NCBI GenBank assembly: GCA_019636655.1
Contig: JAHBXB010000003.1
Location: 372,001-436,000, forward strand
Length of the DNA: 64,000 bases
Source of the DNA: Phycisphaeraceae bacterium
Lineage (GTDB): Bacteria; Planctomycetota; Phycisphaerae; Phycisphaerales; UBA1924
Direction of reading: 5' to 3'
Part shown: positions 36,884 to 46,315 of the stretch, piece by piece
How the letters are laid out: each line of letters opens with the position of its first letter
Position numbering within the stretch: position 1 is the first letter of the stretch
The notes under the pieces: generated by a model
The model's input: only the letters and a program-made list of their open reading frames with translations
Databases searched by the model: none
What the model was told of the DNA's origin: nothing
Position numbers and translations under genes: made by a program

Positions 36884-39210
36884 ACACCCCTCCCAACGGG
36901 TGTTTCCGCCCCGCCGAGCCGCCGCTCCAAGCGTTCGAGCCCGACCGCCGATGCTGCCCCTGACCAGTCCGTGCACAACGAGGCCAACACCTCACCGGTC
37001 GAGCCGCCCACCAGCTCCCTGGCGATCCCCACGAACGGCGACACCGCGAACAGCTCGCCGAACACCTCGCTCCCCGATCCGCTGTCCTTCATGCCCGCCC
37101 GGCGCAGCCCAAGCTGCTCTGCCCGATCCACCCATGTGCCGCTTGCGGATCCGATCACCCGGCCCGGCACCGGCTTGAGCCGAGTGAGTACCGATGCCAC
37201 CGCCCCTGCCGGCCCGCCGCCCCCCCCAGCCCGCGGCATGGCCCACCGGCTCCCAAGCACGGCCCCATACGCCATCGCCCCGCGTGCCGCGGCCGCGGTA
37301 CTCGATTCGACCACGAACGCGACCCCGCCGAACGACCTGAAGAACCCCGGATGCCGCGCGTTCGACACACGTTCATCGCTCGCATGCAGCCCGTACTCCC
37401 TATAGGCATCATCGACAACGCCGCAGGGGGCCTCCGCGGCCACGACGAGGACTGTGTCGGCCGTGCCGTTTTGAACGCGGAGCGCCGCCAGAGCCAATGC
37501 ATCGAGCCCGGCGGTGCGCGAGCCGATGATCGTCTGGCAGGCCCCCCGCACGCCCAGCGACACACTCAGGTGCGCGGCCGCAGCGTTGGGAACCCCCTCG
37601 GCAAAGAGCACAGGATTGGCGGCCATGACCCCCTGGGAGACAATCTCCGAGTAGTACTCGTAACAGAACGACGCCGACCCGTGCATCGAGCCCAGGATCG
37701 CATTCGCAGAGGCCAATCGCTCGCGGTCACCGCCCAGACCGGCGTCCCGGACGGCCATCGCGGCGGCCGCCAGCGAGAACTTGACGTATTGGCTGAGACG
37801 GCGTGCCCGACGCACGTTCAGGTACTCGGCCATCGCCTCGTCACTGATCCCCTGTCCGCGTTGCGCCCGAGAGTCCGGAGGCCGACAGCAGCAGTTCACG
37901 AACGCCGCGTGCCCCACCGCGCCAGGCAGAACAACACCCACGCCGGTGATGCACGCGCGTCGCCCCGCGGGCAGGCCGGATCCCGCACGCGCCGACTGCT
38001 TGCGGTGGCGCTCCGCCTGGGTCAGCACCACGCACGTGTTGGCGCCGCCGAACCCGAGCGAAGTGTTGAGGGTGCATGGCACAGGGCGATCCGCCGCGCC
38101 GCCGCTCGACACGTTCAGCCCAGGAAACTCGATCTCCTCCGCCCGTACGTTCGGGCACGCGGGAACCCGCTGATCCCGCAGTGCCATGCACGACATCACC
38201 AGCTCAACCGCTCCAGCGCCGCCAAGTGTGTGGCCAAGAAAGCTCTTGAACCCGACGACAGGCACCCGAGGAAGGTCTTCGCCGAGCAGCCGCGACAGGG
38301 CCCGGAACTCGGACTCGTCATTCTCGGGTGTTCCGGTCGCATGGGCGGCGATCAGCCCAAGGTCCGCCGCTTCGACCCCGGCGCCGCGGAGGGCCTGTTG
38401 CATTGCTGCGAGCGCTCCCTCCCCCTGCGGGTGCGGCTGCGTGAGGTGGTGCGAGTCGGCCGTCTCTCCCCAGCCCGCCAGGACCGCCCGCACGCGTGCT
38501 CCACGCTCGGCGGCCTCGCACGCCCGCTCGAGGATCACGATCCCGTACCCCTCGGCCACCTTCATCCCCTGGCGACCACGGCAGAAGGGCCGGAGAGGCC
38601 CCTCCGCGATCAGCCTGAGCGAGTTGAACCCCGCCCAGGCATACTCGCTGATCGCGTCGTACCCGCCCGCGACGACCACGTCTGCCTGACCAGATTCGAG
38701 GAGCGTTGCGGCCAGCGCCACCGCCCCGAGACTCGATGAGCAGGCGGAGCACGTTGTGAGGGCGCCGCCCTCAATACCCAGGCCATCGAGAGATATTCTT
38801 GCGGTCGCGCTTGCAAGAAATGAGCCAAGGTCCCTTGCCTTGCCCGACCGCAGGAAGCGGCCGCCCGCTCGCAGCCCGTGAAGCGTGGTGCCAAGGACGG
38901 CGCACCGGCGAGAAGCGGGCCCGATCGCGGCGGAGAGGCCCGCATCCGCAAGGGCGTGCTCGATCGTCCATCGAAGATAGCGGGCTTCGCGAGGGAGGCC
39001 CGGGCAATACGAGGAGGGCAGGTCCGCCGCCTGGCCCCCGAGGCTCCCCGGAGGAAGGGCCGACTCGATATCCGTCATCGGGGCCATCCCGCAGCGTCCG
39101 GCCAGCATCGCACGCCAGATCGACTCGGCATCACCCCCCAGCGACGCGGTCGCCGCCACACCGGTAATGGCGATCGGAACTCGCTCGGTTTGCTCGCACC
39201 GTTCAGGCAC
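36880..39210 (-). CDS. Fused ketosynthase and chain-length-factor-like protein (KS-CLF)
   Basis: One 776-residue polypeptide with two thiolase-fold ketosynthase domains. Domain 1 (about 10-400) is intact: Cys157 in TTCSACSSS, His290 in AAHATGTPEND, Lys322 and His327 in FKSFLGHTLGGAG. Domain 2 (about 418-765) keeps the fold but has lost all three catalytic residues: the Cys site reads TIIGSRTAGLDAL (Arg565 at the Cys position), HGTGT is SASGTWVD, and no KxxxGH is present. That is the pattern of a chain-length factor. In aryl-polyene synthases KS and CLF are normally separate subunits of a heterodimer that builds the conjugated polyene; here they are one chain. The start overlaps the upstream acyltransferase by eight bases. 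Confidence 0.88.
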   Translation of the reverse strand: MPERCEQTERVPIAITGVAATASLGGDAESIWRAMLAGRCGMAPMTDIESALPPGSLGGQAADLPSSYCPGLPREARYLRWTIEHALADAGLSAAIGPASRRCAVLGTTLHGLRAGGRFLRSGKARDLGSFLASATARISLDGLGIEGGALTTCSACSSSLGAVALAATLLESGQADVVVAGGYDAISEYAWAGFNSLRLIAEGPLRPFCRGRQGMKVAEGYGIVILERACEAAERGARVRAVLAGWGETADSHHLTQPHPQGEGALAAMQQALRGAGVEAADLGLIAAHATGTPENDESEFRALSRLLGEDLPRVPVVGFKSFLGHTLGGAGAVELVMSCMALRDQRVPACPNVRAEEIEFPGLNVSSGGAADRPVPCTLNTSLGFGGANTCVVLTQAERHRKQSARAGSGLPAGRRACITGVGVVLPGAVGHAAFVNCCCRPPDSRAQRGQGISDEAMAEYLNVRRARRLSQYVKFSLAAAAMAVRDAGLGGDRERLASANAILGSMHGSASFCYEYYSEIVSQGVMAANPVLFAEGVPNAAAAHLSVSLGVRGACQTIIGSRTAGLDALALAALRVQNGTADTVLVVAAEAPCGVVDDAYREYGLHASDERVSNARHPGFFRSFGGVAFVVESSTAAAARGAMAYGAVLGSRWAMPRAGGGGGPAGAVASVLTRLKPVPGRVIGSASGTWVDRAEQLGLRRAGMKDSGSGSEVFGELFAVSPFVGIARELVGGSTGEVLASLCTDWSGAASAVGLERLERRLGGAETPVGRGV

Positions 39211-40147
39211 TCACCGCGTCCTCTTCAAAGGCCGCTCCAAGCACAAGCCACTGCGACGGGTATCGGGCGATCATCGTCTCAATCGACCTGGCCATCGCGA
39301 CCAGCGACGGGTCCGTCGCACCCGGGCCTGGATCGCTCTGCCCCGGCTCGATCGCCGGACACAAGTGGACGGCGAACCGGCCCGATGCGAGCCGCACCGT
39401 AAACACAGGCACGATCGGGCTCCCGGTAATCCGCGCAAGGCGGATCGCGCCGGTTGGAAGGCGGAGATGGCCGTGGAGAAACGGGACCACCTCGAACCGC
39501 TGGCCGGGCATCGCCCGGTCCGCCTGCATCACGACGACGTCGCCGCCTAGCAGCGCATCGCGCAGGCCCATCCACGTCGACATCCCCTCATCAATCGGCG
39601 CCTCAAGCGCACCCAGGAGCCGCCGCAATCTCGCCCGCATGGCCTCGAATGGTCCGGATGCGTCCCGCTTGTACACCACGTGCACCCGCTGCTCGACACG
39701 CATGAGCGCCGCCAGTCCCACTTCAAACGAACCCATGTGAGCCGTGACGAGAACGACCCCTCGGCCATCACCCCGAAGTGCCCGGTAGGCCTCCTCGCCT
39801 TCGACTCGCTCGATTCGTCCCCGCAGCCGCTCGATCGGCTCGCGGTTTGCCTGGCCGACGTCCAGAATAAACTCGTAGAAACTGTCCAGCACCGCCCGAG
39901 TGAACGCCCGCCCCTCGGATGGACTCAGCGGCCTTCCAAAGATCCGTGTCGCGTTTCGACGGGTCTGCACCCGGACCCCGCGAGAAACGAGCGGAACAAC
40001 TCGTGTTACCAGAGGCCGGATTGCCCTCAGTACACCCGGTGCCCTCACCGCGAGTCCAAAGAACGGCCCAAGCGCCTTCGGCGTGGTGGTAGGCGTTGCC
40101 CCGAGGGCTGCAGACTGCACCGAAATGTCCACCCGAGCCTGCATCAA
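39203..40147 (-). CDS. LpxL/HtrB-type lysophospholipid acyltransferase
   Basis: A 314-residue acyltransferase of the lipid A late-acyltransferase family. The catalytic HX4E motif is in TAHMGSFEVG and the later conserved segments are GGDVVVMQADRAMPG, LPTGAIRLARITGSPIVPVF. Such enzymes occur in aryl-polyene clusters and are thought to attach the polyene or a fatty acyl chain to a lipid. An N-terminal hydrophobic segment near 25-60 may anchor it to the inner membrane. It is the first gene of a three-gene minus-strand unit and diverges from the PlsC-like gene at 40216. Confidence 0.85.
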   Translation of the reverse strand: MMQARVDISVQSAALGATPTTTPKALGPFFGLAVRAPGVLRAIRPLVTRVVPLVSRGVRVQTRRNATRIFGRPLSPSEGRAFTRAVLDSFYEFILDVGQANREPIERLRGRIERVEGEEAYRALRGDGRGVVLVTAHMGSFEVGLAALMRVEQRVHVVYKRDASGPFEAMRARLRRLLGALEAPIDEGMSTWMGLRDALLGGDVVVMQADRAMPGQRFEVVPFLHGHLRLPTGAIRLARITGSPIVPVFTVRLASGRFAVHLCPAIEPGQSDPGPGATDPSLVAMARSIETMIARYPSQWLVLGAAFEEDAVSA

Positions 40148-40215
40148 CGCGCAGTATACAGGGGCCCACTCCGAGCGATCGCCGGCGGATCGCGGTTCGG
40201 TATCATGATGAGGAC

Positions 40216-40881
40216 ATGGGATCGCTCTTCTACCGGTCGTGCAGGCTCTGCAGCCGGTTCATCGCGTGGCAGACGCTCCGGGAAGTCGTTCTTGATTCCG
40301 ACCGCGCCGACCGAAAGGGCGGCTTCATCATTGCCTGCACGCACCTAAGCCATCTCGAACCGATACTCGTTTCAGCGACGATCGAGCGGCACATCCGCTG
40401 GATGGCACGCATCGAGTTTTATCGCCCCTGGTGGGGTGCCGCGGCGCTCAACCTTGGCGGCGCGTTCCCGGTCGACCGCTACGGATGCTCGCTCCCGGCC
40501 GTCCGCACGGCCGTCCGGCTCGCACAATCCGGGGAGTGCGTCGGCATCTTTCCGGAAGGTGGCGTAGCCAAGGGACGGCAGTCGATGCTCCGCGGCGCAC
40601 CCTTCAAGCACGGGGTCTGCACCGTCGCCGTTGCCTCGCGTACACCGATTCTGCCGGTCATCGTGCTTGGCACGGACAGGCTCAATCAGGTGTCGCCCTG
40701 GCTGCCCTTCCGTCGAGGCCGGCTGTGGTATGCGTTCGGCCACGATGTCGCCCCGCCGCCACGCTCGGCCTCTCGCCGGGCCGATCGCGCCGAGATGGCC
40801 TCCCGGTTGGGAGCTGAGTTCATCCGGCTGTACCACGACCTCCTCGCCAGGACGGGGCTGACGGACGGCGACATTCCCTGA
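40216..40881 (+). CDS. PlsC-like 1-acylglycerol-3-phosphate acyltransferase
   Basis: A 221-residue PlsC-family acyltransferase with HX4E in CTHLSHLEPIL and the substrate motif FPEGGVAKG. ATG 40216 follows GAGGA closely and starts the family fold; upstream in-frame codons belong to the intergenic region. It is 16 bases before a second PlsC-like gene, so the two probably form one transcript. In this context they may build or remodel the lipid anchor of the pigment. Confidence 0.85.
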   Translation: MGSLFYRSCRLCSRFIAWQTLREVVLDSDRADRKGGFIIACTHLSHLEPILVSATIERHIRWMARIEFYRPWWGAAALNLGGAFPVDRYGCSLPAVRTAVRLAQSGECVGIFPEGGVAKGRQSMLRGAPFKHGVCTVAVASRTPILPVIVLGTDRLNQVSPWLPFRRGRLWYAFGHDVAPPPRSASRRADRAEMASRLGAEFIRLYHDLLARTGLTDGDIP

Positions 40882-40897
40882 CCACCGGATCCCCCCG

Positions 40898-41605
40898 ATG
40901 AGTGACGCGTTCTATCGAGCCGTGCGGTTCCTGGGCTCCGCTCCGTTCTGGATCAGCGGTTCTCCCGTTGTCATTGGCGCGGAGCACATCCCCCTCAGTG
41001 GGCGGTGCATTCTCGCGGCTACGCACCAGAGCCCGTACGACGTGGCGCTGCTCATCCGGCACACCCCGCGGCTCCTGGACTTCGTGAGCATCGTCGAGGT
41101 CTTCCAGAATCCGTTTGTCGCCTGGTTCTACGGATCCTTGAACGCATTCCCGCTCGATCGCTCCCGGCCGGACGCCAAGACCGTCCGGATTATCCTGGAA
41201 CGGCTCGAGCGAGACCGGGCGGTTGCGATGTTCCCGGAGGGTGCGTTCCGCAAGGGGGCCGAATCGGTGGTCTACACCCGGCGCATCCGCCAGGGTGTCG
41301 GCCGAGTTGCGAGGTTGACCGCCTCGCCGGTCGTCCCCTGCGTGATTGTTGATTCCCATCTCTACAGCCGTCCGGCAAGCTGGCTCCCGTTCCGTCTCAC
41401 ACGATACGGGCTGATCTACGGCGACCCGATCGACCCGGCGCTCGACCCGGACGACATCGAATCGCGACTGGTCGATGCGTTTGTCGCCCTGCACGCCCGG
41501 CTCAACTCGCACATGGTTCACTCCGCCCGCGCACGCCGGCCCGCGGAGCACGGCGGATCAGGATCGGCATCAACAGCAGCAGGGAGCCAACGCCGGACGC
41601 CATGA
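40898..41605 (+). CDS. PlsC-like acyltransferase, second copy
   Basis: A 235-residue PlsC-family protein with the canonical HX4D (ATHQSPYDVA) and FPEGAFRKG motifs. Overall similarity to the preceding gene product is clear but distant. The last 35 residues (HSARARRPAEHGG and after) are basic and low complexity and lie over the 3' end of the MMPL gene on the other strand: a 104-base convergent overlap. The family fold ends before the overlap, so the tail may be dispensable. Confidence 0.83.
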   Translation: MSDAFYRAVRFLGSAPFWISGSPVVIGAEHIPLSGRCILAATHQSPYDVALLIRHTPRLLDFVSIVEVFQNPFVAWFYGSLNAFPLDRSRPDAKTVRIILERLERDRAVAMFPEGAFRKGAESVVYTRRIRQGVGRVARLTASPVVPCVIVDSHLYSRPASWLPFRLTRYGLIYGDPIDPALDPDDIESRLVDAFVALHARLNSHMVHSARARRPAEHGGSGSASTAAGSQRRTP

Positions 41606-44114
41606 TCCCCACGGCGGAGACGAGCCCGAGGGACTGTATGGCCGGCGTGTGCGAGATGCACAGCGAGCCGAACGCCGTCGCGGTCGTGCCTACCGAGAGC
41701 GAGATGGCATGAACCGTGGGTCGCAGGTGCGGCCGCAGTTCGGCGCGCGTCGCGCCGTCCGAACGGAAGACCGACACAAGAAACACACCGGCATCAACCG
41801 CGATCCCTCCGAGCAGCGGGATGGCAACCGTATTGATGGGATTGAAGAGCTGCCGCGTCGCGACGATGAACGCAACGGTGGCGACCGCCGCAAACGCCAG
41901 CGGAAGAAGCGCCAGCAGCACATCGACAGCGCGACGGAAGACAATCATCAGCCAGAGCAGCACGAGCCCGAACGAGATTGCTATTGCTCGCGGGAGCCCG
42001 ACCCTGGCGGCCGCGTCCAGCTCCTCGGACACGGCGTCGATCCCCGCAACTGTGACCTCCCCGCCACGAACACCCGACGCCGCCTTCCTGAGCGCCGCGA
42101 TGGTGTGCCGCCGCTGCTCGCGGTCGTGCAGCGGCTCCGCAAGCCGCACAACGAGCATGGTGCTCGTCGGTTGACCTCCGCCAACCAGGCTCGCGGCCGG
42201 AAAGACCCGCTCCGCCACCGAGCGATACCGCATGACGTCGGCCACGGTCGGCACACGCCGCGACCCCAGGATCTCAGCAAGCACCCCTCTGTAGCCGGCG
42301 TAGGCCTTCGGTTCGAACTGACTCTCTGCAATCGCTGCATCAAACGCCTCGATGACCCTGCTCGGATCGAGCCGGTCGAGCATCCGCAGCCTGCCCGCGG
42401 TCTGCCTCGGATCAGGCAGAAGCGTGCCCAACCCCAGAACGGCAGTCACCCCTGCCTCGCGGCACGCCGGCGAGGTCAGCGCGCGGGCAGCATCGTGCGC
42501 AACGCCGACCAGCTGGTCCGCCGCCGCCGCCCGCACCTCGATCGGGACCAGAGCCCCCTGCCTCGAGAACCGCCGCATGACCTCCGAAGTCGCATCGAGG
42601 GCCTTGCTCGGGCGAGGGTGCATCACGGTGAGGTCCGACTCGAAGCCGATCGAGAACCCCTGGGCGGCCGCCGCCACAACGCCCGCACCAAGAATCGCCA
42701 GCGACAGTCCCATGCACGTGCGAGGCCGGTCCACAACACCATCGGCAAACCTATTGAACATCGCCCGGCCCGCCGCCCGATGCGTCTCTCGTCGATCAGT
42801 GACCGCCAGCACCGCCGGCATCAGCACGAACACCGCGAGGAACGCCCCGAGCAGCCCCGCTGCCCCCATGACCGCGAAGTCGCTCAGCATCTTGATCGTG
42901 GAGGGCCACAGGCTCATAAATCCGAAGATGCTCGTGAAGCAGTTGGTCCCGATCGGCACGGCCATGTGCCGTGCCGTCTCCACCGACGCCGCCGCGCTGC
43001 CCTGGCCCTCGCCGCGATACCCGTCGTAGCGAGACAGGAAGTGGACCCCGTAGTCAGCGCCGATCCCCGCGAGCAACGCCGCAATCATCGCCGCCAGCGG
43101 CGAGACCTCGCGGACCACCACCGCCACCGCGCCAACCCCCGCCAGCATGCCGACGGCCGCGACTCCGCCGATCACCAGACCCGCCGACCATCGGCTGTAG
43201 AACAGGAAGAACAAGGCATACAGCAGCGCCACCGAGGCCAGAACGCTCACGATCGAGTCACGCCGAATGACACGTGAGGTTTCGCGCGCAATAGCCGCGG
43301 ACCCCGCCATGGCCACGCTCAGACCCGTCGAGTTCGTCTTGGCCGCGAGCCGTTCAACGGCATCGACCGTCCTGCCCGCCGCTTCGTAGTCCCCACCATC
43401 CCCCACGGTTCCAATGCTCAGGAGAATCGCCCGGCCATCGTCCGACAACTCTGGCTTCCCGACCACAGGGGCATCAGCCGCGACGTCCGAGCGCAGCTCG
43501 GGCGGCACCAGATCGAATAGGCGAAGGGGATCCCGCAGGACCCCCTCACTCAGCGCCGCCCCAGCGGCGCCCGGCGCGGAGATCATCGCCTCGTTTCTCG
43601 CAATCTGCCTGCGGATCTGCGCCGGCTGCAGCCGGCGCTCGAGCTCCTCCACGGCCCCTTCGCTGAGATAGAACACGCCATGAGGGAGCATCACCTCGCG
43701 TGCGAACCTCAGCAGTTCAGGATCCTCGCGGAACCGCGCCCACAAGACGAGCCGCGAAGCGACCGGGTCGCTCCCCAGTGCTGACGCAAGGCGCGTCGCA
43801 TAGCCCACCAACTCCGCCCGCCCCGCGTCATCGGCTGCACGGCCCTCCGGAAGCTCTACCAGCAGCATCAACTCCGCCCCGGACCGGTACCCGGAAACAA
43901 CCCGCTCCATCGCGGCGGCGGCGCCGGAACCACTCCCGAGTATGCCGGTCAGGGACGACGTGATGTGAAGCCGACTGAGCGAAACCAAGGAGAAGGCCAG
44001 GACCACCACCGCGCCCGCCAGCACCCAGCCCGGCCGCGTCGCGGACCACCCTGCGAGGCGTGCAGCAAGGTCGCCGATGTGTCCCGAATCAGTCCTGGTT
44101 GAGGCACGACTCAA
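41502..44114 (-). CDS. MMPL/RND-type lipid exporter
   Basis: An 870-residue RND-superfamily transporter of the MMPL group. Twelve membrane helices are expected: one near 28-48, a block at about 265-420 with the motif GIGADYGVHFLSRYDGY, a large periplasmic loop before each block, and a second block near 690-860. MMPL proteins in aryl-polyene clusters move the finished pigment out of the inner membrane. Its start overlaps the stop of the upstream lipoprotein gene by four bases, so it is translated with the export partners and biosynthetic genes upstream. Confidence 0.9.
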   Translation of the reverse strand: MSRASTRTDSGHIGDLAARLAGWSATRPGWVLAGAVVVLAFSLVSLSRLHITSSLTGILGSGSGAAAAMERVVSGYRSGAELMLLVELPEGRAADDAGRAELVGYATRLASALGSDPVASRLVLWARFREDPELLRFAREVMLPHGVFYLSEGAVEELERRLQPAQIRRQIARNEAMISAPGAAGAALSEGVLRDPLRLFDLVPPELRSDVAADAPVVGKPELSDDGRAILLSIGTVGDGGDYEAAGRTVDAVERLAAKTNSTGLSVAMAGSAAIARETSRVIRRDSIVSVLASVALLYALFFLFYSRWSAGLVIGGVAAVGMLAGVGAVAVVVREVSPLAAMIAALLAGIGADYGVHFLSRYDGYRGEGQGSAAASVETARHMAVPIGTNCFTSIFGFMSLWPSTIKMLSDFAVMGAAGLLGAFLAVFVLMPAVLAVTDRRETHRAAGRAMFNRFADGVVDRPRTCMGLSLAILGAGVVAAAAQGFSIGFESDLTVMHPRPSKALDATSEVMRRFSRQGALVPIEVRAAAADQLVGVAHDAARALTSPACREAGVTAVLGLGTLLPDPRQTAGRLRMLDRLDPSRVIEAFDAAIAESQFEPKAYAGYRGVLAEILGSRRVPTVADVMRYRSVAERVFPAASLVGGGQPTSTMLVVRLAEPLHDREQRRHTIAALRKAASGVRGGEVTVAGIDAVSEELDAAARVGLPRAIAISFGLVLLWLMIVFRRAVDVLLALLPLAFAAVATVAFIVATRQLFNPINTVAIPLLGGIAVDAGVFLVSVFRSDGATRAELRPHLRPTVHAISLSVGTTATAFGSLCISHTPAIQSLGLVSAVGIMASGVGSLLLLMPILIRRAPRAGVRGRSEPCAS

Positions 44115-44854
44115 GGGATCGCCCTTGCCCGCTGCGACGGCACAAACGCCCCGGGGGGCAACTCTCCGTTAATTTCCAGTTGGCGCACCCGGACAACCAC
44201 CTCGCCCGCCTGGCTCCGTATTCGCACCCGCATCGGCCAGATGGCCCCGTCCACCGCCTGGTACTGATCGAGAACGACCTCCCCGCCGTTCAACGAGGCG
44301 CCGGACCCCATCACAAACCGCCGCGGCGCCAGTGTGGCCCGGACAATCTCGCACACCACATCGTCTCGCCCCAGAGCGGCCCCGCACGCGATAAGCATCG
44401 AAGCGTCCGCACGGACGGGCCGCGCGGTCCTGAAGTAGCCCGGTCCGAGCAGCCCCAAAACATCTCGCACCCCTGTCGACGACACGTGCTCGGCGTCCAG
44501 GCGCCGACCGCCCTGTTCCTCTTCCGGCGTCATCAACCACGCCCCATCATCCGTTACCGTCAGATCAAACACAGCGTGCCCGAACTTCCACGCGCGCATC
44601 CTCATCTTGCCGGGAAGTTCGGCCACTATCACGCCATCAACTCGAACGCTCTGACCCTCGGAGTCGGTGAGGTCCAGGTCGCACTCCGCCACGAGATGCG
44701 TCACCGAGGCCTGGCGATCCGCGATGGTTGTGAGCGACTCCTCGGCACTCATCGTTGGGTAAACCGGCAGTGAGCCCGCACACCCGCTCAACAGCCCGGC
44801 CGCGGCCGCCGCTGCTCCCGTCATCGTCCTTCGGCACACCACTTGGATCTCCAC
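44111..44854 (-). CDS. Lipoprotein, LolB/LolA-like fold (pigment export partner)
   Basis: A 247-residue lipoprotein with lipobox LLSGC near 24. GTG 44854, directly after the upstream stop, is chosen because it supplies the two arginines before the hydrophobic core; ATG 44824 would leave no positive charge. The mature part is rich in beta strands (VRVDGVIVAELPGKMRMRAWKFG, VRIRSQAGEVVVRVRQLEI), consistent with the half-barrel of LolA/LolB lipid carriers. Together with the MMPL exporter and the LolA-like gene it probably hands lipid-linked pigment to the outer membrane. Family assignment is by pattern only. Confidence 0.65.
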   Translation of the reverse strand: MEIQVVCRRTMTGAAAAAAGLLSGCAGSLPVYPTMSAEESLTTIADRQASVTHLVAECDLDLTDSEGQSVRVDGVIVAELPGKMRMRAWKFGHAVFDLTVTDDGAWLMTPEEEQGGRRLDAEHVSSTGVRDVLGLLGPGYFRTARPVRADASMLIACGAALGRDDVVCEIVRATLAPRRFVMGSGASLNGGEVVLDQYQAVDGAIWPMRVRIRSQAGEVVVRVRQLEINGELPPGAFVPSQRARAIP

Positions 44855-46315
44855 CTAGACGAGGTGTCGGAGGACCTTGCCCGTCGCCGACTTCGGCAGC
44901 GACGCCGAGAGCTCAATCGACCGCGGAACCTTGACCGACGAGAGTCTTGCCCGAACATAACGCCGGAGTTCATCAGGGGTGGGCGGCTGATCCGCACACG
45001 GAACCACAACCGCACGGAGCCTTTGCACCGTCTGAGAGGCCGCTACCGGCACAACGACGCACTCGGCGACCCCGGGGTGCGTAGCAAGCACCCGCTCAAC
45101 CTCAAGGGGGTTCACCTTGAATCCCCCGACGTCGATCAGGTGCTTGAGCCTTCCGGTGATCCAGATCCGGCCAATCGCATCGGTCCTCGCCAGGTCTCCG
45201 GTCAGCAGGTACCCATCGACCAACGGAACATCTCCGTCAAGGTACTCCGACAGCATGGAGGCCGCGCGGACCGCCAGCTGTCCCTCTTGGCCTGTTGGGA
45301 GCAACCGGCTCGGATCCGCAATATCCACAATGCGAATCGAAACTCCGGCGAGCGGCCGACCGACAGAAGCCGGATCGAACCCATCAGATCCCGGCGCATC
45401 GATCGCCACGGTCCCAAGCTCAGTCGCCCCGTAGAGCTGCCCGATGTCAGCCCCCCACGCCGCGGCGAACCCCCGGCGCACCGGGTCGGGCAGGGGCGAA
45501 CCCGCCGACACAGCCAGCCGAAGCGCCGTGGGACGCGTGCGCTCGCGGCGAGCGAGCGCCTCAAAGACAAACGGAACCCCGGGAAGTACTGTGGCTCCCT
45601 CCTCGAGCTCCCGCGCGACGTACTCGGCGTCGAACTGCCCCATCACGCGGAGCCCGGCCCCGGCGGTCAACGCGCCCACCAGCACATCCACACCGTACGA
45701 GTGGCTGAGCGACGTCGGAAACACGATCCGATCCGCGGCGGTCAGGCCCATACCGGCGATCACCCCGGCCGCGTCGGCATCCAACGACTCGCTCGTTCGC
45801 ACGACGAGCTTCGGCAGTCCCGTCGTTCCGGAGGACCCGAGCACCAGCGAACCATGGGCCGTGGGCACCAGCGCGTTCCGGTTCACGCCGAGTCCCAACG
45901 CCAGGTGACTGAGCGCCGGTTCCGCCTCAAGGCCTGGACCAACCAACGCGGCAACGGCCCCGGCCCGCGTCGCCGCCGCCAGCGCCTCGGGGCCCGCGAT
46001 CTGCGGGTGCATCGGCAGAAACCGCAGGCCGGCCGCGATGGCCGCACAGAACCACGCCGCGAACTCAGTACCGGCCGGGAGCACCGCAATCAGCACGTCG
46101 CCCGGGTCCAGGGACCCGCGAAGTTGCTGAGTCCGTGAAGACACGAGACCCGCCAACTCGCCGAAGGTACAGCGCCCCCTCGCCCCGTCCAGTTCCCCCA
46201 CCGCTTCCGCCTCCGGCCGTTCCAGCGCGTGCCGGTTGATCGCATCAATCACCCCCCACCCAACGCCCTGCGCGCCGGAGGAGCGTTCCAGCCGCTGCTC
46301 GACCGACCTATTCAT
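44855..46315 (-). CDS. AMP-dependent acyl/aryl-acid ligase
   Basis: A 486-residue adenylate-forming enzyme: P-loop-like A3 motif SLVLGSSGTTGLPK near 150-163, A5 YGATE, A7 TGDLARTD, A8 ITGRLKHLIDVGG and A10 lysine in LPKSATGKVLRH. ATG 46315 is taken over an upstream in-frame start because the upstream stretch is Arg/Trp-rich shadow of the chorismatase gene. It overlaps that gene by eight bases. In this cluster its likely job is to activate the hydroxybenzoate made by the chorismatase and load it on the ACP. Confidence 0.9.
   Translation of the reverse strand: MNRSVEQRLERSSGAQGVGWGVIDAINRHALERPEAEAVGELDGARGRCTFGELAGLVSSRTQQLRGSLDPGDVLIAVLPAGTEFAAWFCAAIAAGLRFLPMHPQIAGPEALAAATRAGAVAALVGPGLEAEPALSHLALGLGVNRNALVPTAHGSLVLGSSGTTGLPKLVVRTSESLDADAAGVIAGMGLTAADRIVFPTSLSHSYGVDVLVGALTAGAGLRVMGQFDAEYVARELEEGATVLPGVPFVFEALARRERTRPTALRLAVSAGSPLPDPVRRGFAAAWGADIGQLYGATELGTVAIDAPGSDGFDPASVGRPLAGVSIRIVDIADPSRLLPTGQEGQLAVRAASMLSEYLDGDVPLVDGYLLTGDLARTDAIGRIWITGRLKHLIDVGGFKVNPLEVERVLATHPGVAECVVVPVAASQTVQRLRAVVVPCADQPPTPDELRRYVRARLSSVKVPRSIELSASLPKSATGKVLRHLV

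Noticed and set aside
40148-40215. GTATAC in the 68-base divergent gap as a shared -10 element for the acyltransferase genes
   Set aside because: No -35 hexamer at correct spacing on either strand; too weak to call.
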